Position numbers and translations under genes: made by a program. Of a DNA stretch of 64,000 nt, positions 51,901-60,900 are shown in pieces. Under the pieces are notes generated by a model, which saw only the letters and a list, made by a program, of their open reading frames with translations, had not been told where the DNA came from and made no database searches. The first letter of the stretch is position 1, and each line of letters starts with the position of its first letter. The stretch is from Tetranychus cinnabarinus (lineage: Eukaryota; Arthropoda; Arachnida; Trombidiformes; Tetranychidae): the NCBI GenBank assembly GCA_022266195.1, contig WHVY01000004.1, positions 4,853,501 to 4,917,500 on the forward strand, written 5' to 3'.

Positions 51901-54900
51901 TGGTCGTTTTTTCGATCAATTCGGCCTCTTTGTCTTCGAAAGTCTTTGACCACCTCCATTTGATTTATGTATTCTTCGCTGTTGATTATCCTTACTCGTT
52001 CCACCCATTTACCATCAAGCTTCCTTCTGAACCCCACCAAACGCTTTATCGGTTGTTTTATTCTTATTCAATTCGAAAATGTCGGCTCCTTCCCATAATC
52101 CAATTTAGAGTGATTAGAAATTTCACCATTTTTACTGCCATACTAAACTGTCCTCTGAGTGACTTGATAAGTATGCTAAAGCATCCAAAAAGAACATTGA
52201 AATAATATTTAGTAATAAATCAAAATATATAAATGTACTTCTTATGCACTTTACATCGAGACCGAAGTTTTTAATAGTAATTACCTTATTAAGTATCATT
52301 ATGGATGGAACTCAGAAATTTCAGCAATCATCTGCAATCGCATTTAGTTTTCACATCAATCTCAGAACAATCGAAAAATTCGTCCTTTTAAACTCATCTG
52401 GAAAAAATTTATTACTAAAGTTTCTTCTAAAGCGCCAATAAAAAACAGTTAAAAATGCATTACAAAAGATAACATTATTTGGTTCCACAAGAAAAGAGCA
52501 AAAGGAAATGTGAATCGAAATAAATTGTTTCCTTTGCTAAGAATTACAAAAAGAAATGAAAAATTGCGCTTTTTTAGTTTCTAATTTTTTCAATGAAGAA
52601 TATGAACAAAATTTCAATCATTAGCTGATTCCTTTTACTCATTATCATGAGTATTCAATGTTCATTTTGTTAAAACTCAACTCAAAAAGACAAATGTTGC
52701 TTCATGAATGTTTCACTTTTTTTCACCATAAATTCAATTTTCATGATTAAAAATTTATTAATTGTAAATGAGATGAAATGCTAATAACACTTTGACCTAC
52801 AGAAGTGGGCTTACATTTCATCCTCCAAATTGTTCATTATATTGTTTACAAGAGTTGATAAATATTTTGACAAGATTTGATCATGAAGAAGGAACGACAT
52901 GAAATGTAAATATGCAATTGAAATGTAAGCATTAATAATGTTGTATACTCATGAGTGACACTTTAAACATGTTATCTGAGCAAGAATGCTGAATGTTGGT
53001 TAATTTGGTTGCAAACTATTGCAATATTTCGTTGTCAAATGGAACAAGAAATATTCTCGCAAAAATATTTTTGACACAAAATAGTTTGACAGGTTCATTT
53101 AGACCATTTTTGACACAATTTTTCAATAAATTCAGTTTCACTTCAGAAAATTTTAAATCAAATGCAAATTGTTTCAATGTCATATTTCAACCTTTCCGTT
53201 TCACCATTCATTTGGAAACAGTTGAAAACGTTCAAATTAGTTTAATCGAGAAAATTGTCACTTTTCCTCTCAACTAAATCTTTTTCAAGTCACTATAAGT
53301 TGCCATTAATCAGAAGGAAAAGCGTCAAAATTCACCCTCAAGCTTGTACTTTCATTTGACTTTGCAATTCATTTATTGATTCATTTTTACATTAAACTGA
53401 TAAACTTTTCAACTGGCTCATGATAAATTGTCTTTATAACATTGTCATTAACAGTTGGAGTAAACTTTTTCAACAAAAAAAGGCAAAACATTTAGTCTTT
53501 GAATATAAATTTATTTCAAATTTTTGCTCTCCTCTTCAGTGTATTATATCTTTTTGATCTGATCATTTCATTAACAACTTCATCATCATTATTGTTGAAT
53601 ATCACTTTAGTATAAGTAACATAATCATGATTTACTCGACATTTTTGTTAACACAACCAAAATTTTTATTACTTTTTCTTTTCCTTCTCCTTCAAATCTT
53701 AATTGATGCTCTAATTGAATTCCAATTTTCTTATATTATCATACTCTCATAATGTTCAATCTCATGATGAATAAATTATACATCTAACATGTACTTCTAA
53801 CATGTTAGATAACTTTCTTTCTCTTCACGAAAATTCCGTTTCATCAGTCTTGAATCCCAAAAGACTGATGAGTTGGTTAGTATGTAAAGTTTACTTCAAT
53901 AGCTAATAGTCAACTTGAGTAAGTTTAAGCTATTGGCATAAGACAAGTTTGATTTCGCAAAAAAAAGAATCAAAATTCAAATTTTACAAAGTAACTATAA
54001 TTTATTTTTGACAAAGTTACAAGTAATAAAACATCTTTTTTCACAAACTATCAATTTTTACAACTTTTGAAACTGTGCAATAACAGAATCGAAGAGTCAA
54101 TATTGAATGTCAGTTCTGTATTCAAATTTTCAACTCGAGACTCTGTCAGGTGTAAGTTCTGATTCATCTTGTTGTTCATTGTCCATTATTGATTTGATGA
54201 AGACGAAAAGGCCTAACAATTGTATTTATGTTCGATTTTATATCTGTTATCAGTTAATCATGTATTTGTTTCATCACCTCATTGATCATTCACTTGATTT
54301 ACTATTTTCACAGTCTATCTTTTTGCATGTAAAATGATTGATTCGCTCATTTTGAGTTTTTCAGTGATAACACTGTTTTGCTTTTTCTTATCTACAAATT
54401 ATTTTTCCACTTTTCAAATTGTGGTTGATTGAACACATCTTTGACACCCAATTACCGCCTTTTGATTGATCTTTTGCTGTAGTCGGGTTAATAAAAGACA
54501 GTATTAACAAAGTGACATTTTGCATTCAAATTCGAGATTCAAGTTCGATTACACATCGAATAAAAAAGCTTTTTTCTCAAGATTCAACGCGATTTTGGTT
54601 TTTAACTTTTTTTGACTTGAGAAACTATATGATTCTTTCAACCAAACTAACATTCTTGAAAAGACAAGAGGATTCACTTCTAGATTTTGTTTTAGGTCAC
54701 AGTTACAATAGAATTCGAATCAAATGTATATTAGTTTTACGAAAAATTAAGCCCTTTTCAGATGACGACCATCATGCATGGTGGTTTAAATACAAGAACT
54801 ATCATAATGCTCAATATTAAAAGTAACATGCTCAATATAAAAATTGAAGGATGAACAATCATACAGAAAACATTATTGAAAAAACAAAAAGGAAATATCT

Positions 54901-57900
54901 GATTATCACCAATTTAAGTAGAATTATAGAATGATTTTGCAAATAATATAGTGATATTTACAAAGCTAAAATTATGATTAAAAGACAGAAAAATTGGTAT
55001 GTATGAAAGTTATAATCACAGAGAAATTCATGAGGAGGATTTGGTAATGTTCTTTGGTAATTAAATTAATTGGCGCTCATACCAAAACTGAAGTCCATAT
55101 CGCTAATTATTTTCCTTAAAGATTATCAATATCGAAAATTGACTCATTAATTGAACGAAATTTGAGAAAAATAAAAACAACGCAAAAAGTATCTACTACA
55201 TGAATTATTCGTTGTAACTATAAGTTTACCAATACTTCTATCTGATTCTGACCTTTTGATCTGTTTTTAGATTTGTTAAATATTGAAGAATTTTGAATTG
55301 ATGTTTTTATTATGTTTCTCAATGCAAGTTTTATCATCCATTTAGTAACAGTTTTTAAATAAAAACAGTTAAAGGTCAATTACAACCTACGAGTTTTTTT
55401 GCACATAATCAGACAAAACAAGTGAAACTAACCTGATCAGATGAAAACTATTAAAATAACAGTTATTTATAAAAATAAACATTTTTAATCTAACAAGGGA
55501 AGGTTCCCAAACGCTACAACTAGAATTGAATGATTTATGTACTAATCGATAGAGCATGTTGACTTATGAAAAAGTGTCATTTACTTCGTTTCGCAAATTC
55601 CCCGTTCAAAAGTTACAGGGTGTCAAAGTATCAATTTTACATAGGTTAAGCCTATTGCATGCAATGTGCATCCATTAAGCATATGGAAAAACAACTTTGA
55701 CACCCTGTAACTTTTGAACGGGGAATTTGCGAAACGAAGTAAATGACACTTTTTCATAAGTCAACATGCTCTATCGATTAGTACATAAATCATTCAATTC
55801 TAGTTGTAGCGTTTGGGAACCTTCCCTTGTAAGTTACAATCATGAATAATTAAAGAAATTTGAGAAAAAATTGTAAAATAAGCAAATTAGCAATTGTATA
55901 CCGATGTTTACACCGAGTGTGGACTAGACTGATTGCATTGCATGCTAAGTTTCACTGTCATTCTTACACGAATTTTTCTCTTCAGATATTTACTGTGATA
56001 ATGGTCCGATAAGTTTTGAAAATGATTCCCTAAAATCTAATTGATTACATTTTTAATTACATTAAAAAGTGAAAAGTCTTTGCTCTGAAAAGCAGTATTT
56101 AGGTGAAAACAGGACACACTTCGATCTCTGTCTTTAACTCCATTAAACTCTTTGCATAAAACTGACCATTATCCATACAATTTATTATTGATGACAACAT
56201 TTTATTTTGACAATTACTTTTTAGTAAAATGATGCATAGGGAAAGTTGTTGATAGTTTACTCAGATTAGACTAACAATTGACTTTGCTTGAAAATAAGGA
56301 CAAAAGTCTCCGCGACAATTCAATCTCTCAGTTCAATTTTTTCTTACCTTCCTTGATGAAATTCATCATAAAGACAAGCACTTAATGTTTAAGGTTGATA
56401 GGGAAATTAATCAAACTAATTGGCTGTTCATGATGAATAATGATGAAAAATAACTTTTCACTTCTTAAACTTTCATTATGTAGTTGTAGTATATGGAAAG
56501 CAGGGTAACTAACATCTTCGAGCCGAACATGCCTGAATGCACACAATTTTATCAAAAGTAAGATGAACTAATGAAAACTTTTCTCACTAATCAAAATTAC
56601 TTGATTAACTAATGAAGTAAAACATTGAACTCAATAAATGAAACATGCAGGAAGATGAAATGACAAAAGAACAAAAAGTTTATCATAGATATATGCGCAT
56701 AAATTTTAATAGATTGACTGATTCAAAAACTGCGACAAATTATAAAGTCGCAAGCTACAATTTTTCGATTATACCGTGGGACTTGAAAAAGGTTCATATC
56801 CAACCTATCAGAGTATTTTCAGCTAAAAAAGTCGAAACATTCCATATCGCCTGGATAACATCCCTTGCAAGATGAAGTTTCATTTTACTACTTTTTAGTT
56901 TTCTCTTCTCACATATCTCATTTATTGAGTTCAATGTTTTCATTTGTAAATCAATTATTTTGATTAGTGAGAAAAGTTTTCTTTTCTGCATCTTACTATT
57001 AATGAACTTGTGTTTATTCATGCATGTGTATTGATTGACTAGAAGCTATGAAAAAAATTCAAAAGTTGTATTTAAGTTCGAATTTTCTTTTTTTGAAACA
57101 ATTTTATGTCTCAAGTTTCTTGCAAAGTTTGACTTTTCATTTACTTTTTGTTGCTTTTTATAGCTTGAAACATGGACCAATCTAATGAAGGCTCAACTGA
57201 ACATATTGTGAATACAATAATTCATCAATTCAGTGTATTTGCTTTTTGAGCTTATGAAGGCGTATAGTACGTTGGAATAAAACTTCTAGTGTCGAGAAAA
57301 TCGACTCTGGTCTGTAATGAAACTACACGAGACATTAATTCATTCGCGTGATTTCAAAAAATCGATATTGCTATTCGTGTAAATTTATGCATTTGGCTGC
57401 AAATTTTTATACGCATCGACTGAACATTCCTGATTGAACAATCTTGGTGATAACTAAAGAAATGAAACGTTAAATTGTTTGAACTTTTTTGCTCTTTCAA
57501 GCTTCTTTTGTACGCAATAAGAGTTTGAATGCATAATTGAATAGTACAAAGAAAAGTTCATGTGTCAATGGTCGCATTATTTTCATCATTAACATGGTGA
57601 AACAACACAGGATAACATCGAAATCTATTAATAAATTAGTTTTACTCATAAAAGCTGCACAGCTATTAGATTCGGGAGCAAATGAATGTAACTTTTTGTT
57701 GCAGATTATATCCCAACTTTATTGCTCTTTATCATTTATATTATTAATATATTCATTTGATTTTATCAAATTGATAAAATGACTTGACGAGAAATAATGA
57801 ACAGCAAAAGAACAAAGGCAAACACTCAGAAAATGCGATAATATCAGTTTCGTTTCATGGGAAACTCAAGGAATTCAGATTTACATTATTTTTCCATTCT

Positions 57901-60900
57901 CTTTTTTCCCATTGTGATCAAAAGAGAGAAAAGCAAATAAACTGAAAAATGTTGAATCGATCAAGAAGTGAGTGATATTTTTATGCTCAAGGCACCAGAA
58001 AATTGAGTAAAGGAAATTACAACGAAATTAACCCTAAACTGTAGTCTTACTGTAAAGTTTTTTCAACTTCACAAAGAATTTTAATGTGAAAACGATAAAT
58101 CTGATTTCGATTGAATTAACTTTATATTGTTTGGCAAATCTTAATAGACTTCATGCATTGATTGCCTTATTTATAAATACTTTTGTTTCTTGCCTCTTTT
58201 ATTTCGACTTATGAGATACATTGACTGAGCGAAAAGTTTCGCATTGTTTAGTATCAAATGTTAATGTTCAAATATTATTACTGGAATTGGTTACTTGTCT
58301 GGTGTGTAAAGTCAATAGACATTAATGAGTTTTTGACAAATTTCAGGAAGAACAAATAGAAGCCATGAGAACTGAGAAATATTGAGAAAAGACGCGTGGA
58401 AAACATAAGTTATAATAAATTTTTGCTCTTTTTCTGTCATCTGCTGCAAGAATGAAGAACAACAGTTTCTATTTACCTACTTTCTATTAATATCTTAAAT
58501 GGTGAGATTTTTGTTTACTTAGGTTTTTTTGACAAAGAAATACTCGGTCAAATTTCGAGAAAATCTCTGCTATTTTGTCATTCGAACGCTGCAAGTTTAC
58601 TTGGATTTTATATCTACATTATTACATTGAAATCGATAGTAATCAAAGCTCGTTAACTTTGTTGCCTTTCGATACATAAAACTGACTTATAGTTTATACA
58701 GAAACAATCATCTTGTTACTCTAAAGAACAAATGTTTTCTTGATTCATCTTTTCTTCCAGATCAATGATCTCAACGGGAATCCAAACTCTTGTTCAAAAT
58801 GCCTTTCACTCTTATTCAGCCTCATTGAAAGATTTGTAAGTGAATCAACAATCGAAAATTTGCAAAACAAAAACATTCTTTTCTTGTATGCATTTAAAAC
58901 CAATCTCTTTGAACACAACTTGTTTGCATTATTTTCACTTAGGTATTTGGAGTCGGTAAAAAAGTTGCGTTGGATCGAACCAGGTGCTTTCAACAATCTT
59001 CCTTTTCTTAGAACAGTGTGAGTTAGAATTTAAATCCAAGATAATTTTACGAACTTAAAAGTTTATTTATACATAATTCATTGTAAATAGGTACATAAAA
59101 CAAGCACCTTTGTTGAAATTCATTCATGACGGAGTCTTCTTTGGTAGCTTTCCAAAATTCCAAGTTCTGTGAGTATTTCTCAAGTCAATGCCTTTCATAA
59201 ATTTATTACAATTAATTGATAAGTTGTATACAAAGTAAATTAAATTAGCGAACCGCTAATATTTGGTATAAGATGAAAAAACTGCGTTTTCGAAATTTCG
59301 ATTGACTAAAGCGAATTATTTTTACTTCACAGCAAAATCATTCAATCTGGACTGGAAGTTTTACCGTCAATGAAATACTTTGAAACTAAAGGAATAATTT
59401 CACTTTTGTAAGTATCATCATCTGTTAATCCCAGCCAATAGTCAAATGTTCAACTAGTCTGGCAGTTTATAATTTACACTAAAATCCGATAAAACTAATC
59501 TAATGTGTCAAATAAATAAATTAATCCGAGTTGAGTTGCTTCCAATCCCACCAAACATTACCAATGGACTTTCTCATCACAAACATCATCAATTGTCTAA
59601 TTACAATAAACTTTATTCAATCCAATAGAGATTTTGACAGCAATAGATTAAAAAATATATCAAGTGCTTCCATTCGTGTTCGAGCAAGTAACATGTAAGT
59701 ATTTTTAAATGATTAATCATTTCATGGAAACCAATTTTAACCATTTTTCATCATTTACTCTTTACGTTTCTTGCTCAGGATTTTAGATTACAATAGCATT
59801 GAAAAGGTTTACAGTTATGCATTTCTCGGTTCACACATTGCCAAGTTGTAAGTAACTAAGCAAATATCAAACTCTTTCATCGAAATTAATTCCTCAACTT
59901 AATTCTCCCGTTATGATATCAATTACATTAGAAGTCTCAAAGGAAATCGACGATTAGTAACAATTGACGATGAAGCTTTTGTTGGATTAAGAAATTTGGC
60001 CAAATTGTAAGCATTTATCACATTTAATCTCGATTCTCTCATTTACTCAATCAACTTGCAACAAATGTACCAAAAACGATAATAACGATTATTCATTTCC
60101 TTTCTTTTTTACTCTTTTCTGGAAACGAAAATGAAAAACAAGAGATTTATCAGAGACGAGTATAACTCGATTACCAACGAAAGGATTGGAGGAAGTTGAA
60201 GTGATCAAGATTGTTGATACTTTTACGCTCAAAGTATTTCCATCCGTTTTTAATTTTAAAAATTTAAAGGAAGCTCAACTCACTTATCCATACCATTGTT
60301 GTGCATTTAAATTTCCTGCAACTCACGATCCAAAAGAGTTTGCATCTCGAGTTTTTGAAGAAAGAAGGTAAAGACTTTTCATAATCATTATCATGAACAA
60401 TGAGAGAAACTTGAACATGAGAAAATCAGACTTGCCATTATCATTTTCCTGTTCCATTATTTCATTGTGAATAACGAAGGAAAAATTGAGAGCAACTTTA
60501 CAATTGACCTCAACGACCTCAACTGTCGAAGAAAGTTTTTTCCTGTTTTCCTCGAATCAGAATCTCTTCATTAACAATGTTGAGGTGAACAAGTCACAGT
60601 TGAATGCAGACTCAGAGATGATTATTTCAACTTGTCAGGAAACCTTTCAAAGTTTCATTTGTTGTTAATCTTGCCACTGAATCTCATTGAGTCAACTTTA
60701 TTATTCATCGATTGCAAGCTTTACTTTTGTCCTCAAATCAACAAGTCTACTTGAACCAGATTAACCTTTAAACACTTTATGGAACCTCAATCAGATTCCA
60801 TTGTGATTCTTTATTAATCCCTAAACTCACCATTTCTTGTATCGCTGAATAAATTTCTGGCAAATCCAATTACAAAGTCAATAATATGCATATGAGAAGA

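Larger units (their letters stand above)
42959..58942 (+). other. Receptor intron 1 (15,984 bp)
   Basis: Starts GTAAGT and ends TTTTCACTTAG. Joining the flanks completes a Leu codon and continues the first LRR without a gap. The intron holds a hAT-like MITE (46255), a pogo-like MITE (46551), a hairpin cluster (53782), a large palindrome (55494), a less AT-rich patch near 47030-47200 of unknown nature, and chance open frames (for example 54512-54820). The 67 codons before exon 2 are open but contain an in-frame acceptor and do not fit the LRR, so I leave them in the intron. Confidence 0.82.

Noticed and set aside
51567..52040. 157-codon minus-strand frame, considered as a retrotransposon relic
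   Set aside because: No polymerase, integrase or Gag motif is visible. The overlapping minus frame is equally open. Nothing beyond length supports it.
58740..58942. Open frame continuous with receptor exon 2, considered as extra coding sequence
   Set aside because: The acceptor TTTTCACTTAG at 58941-58942 joins exon 1 exactly within the first LRR. The upstream residues do not fit the LRR or the Cys box.
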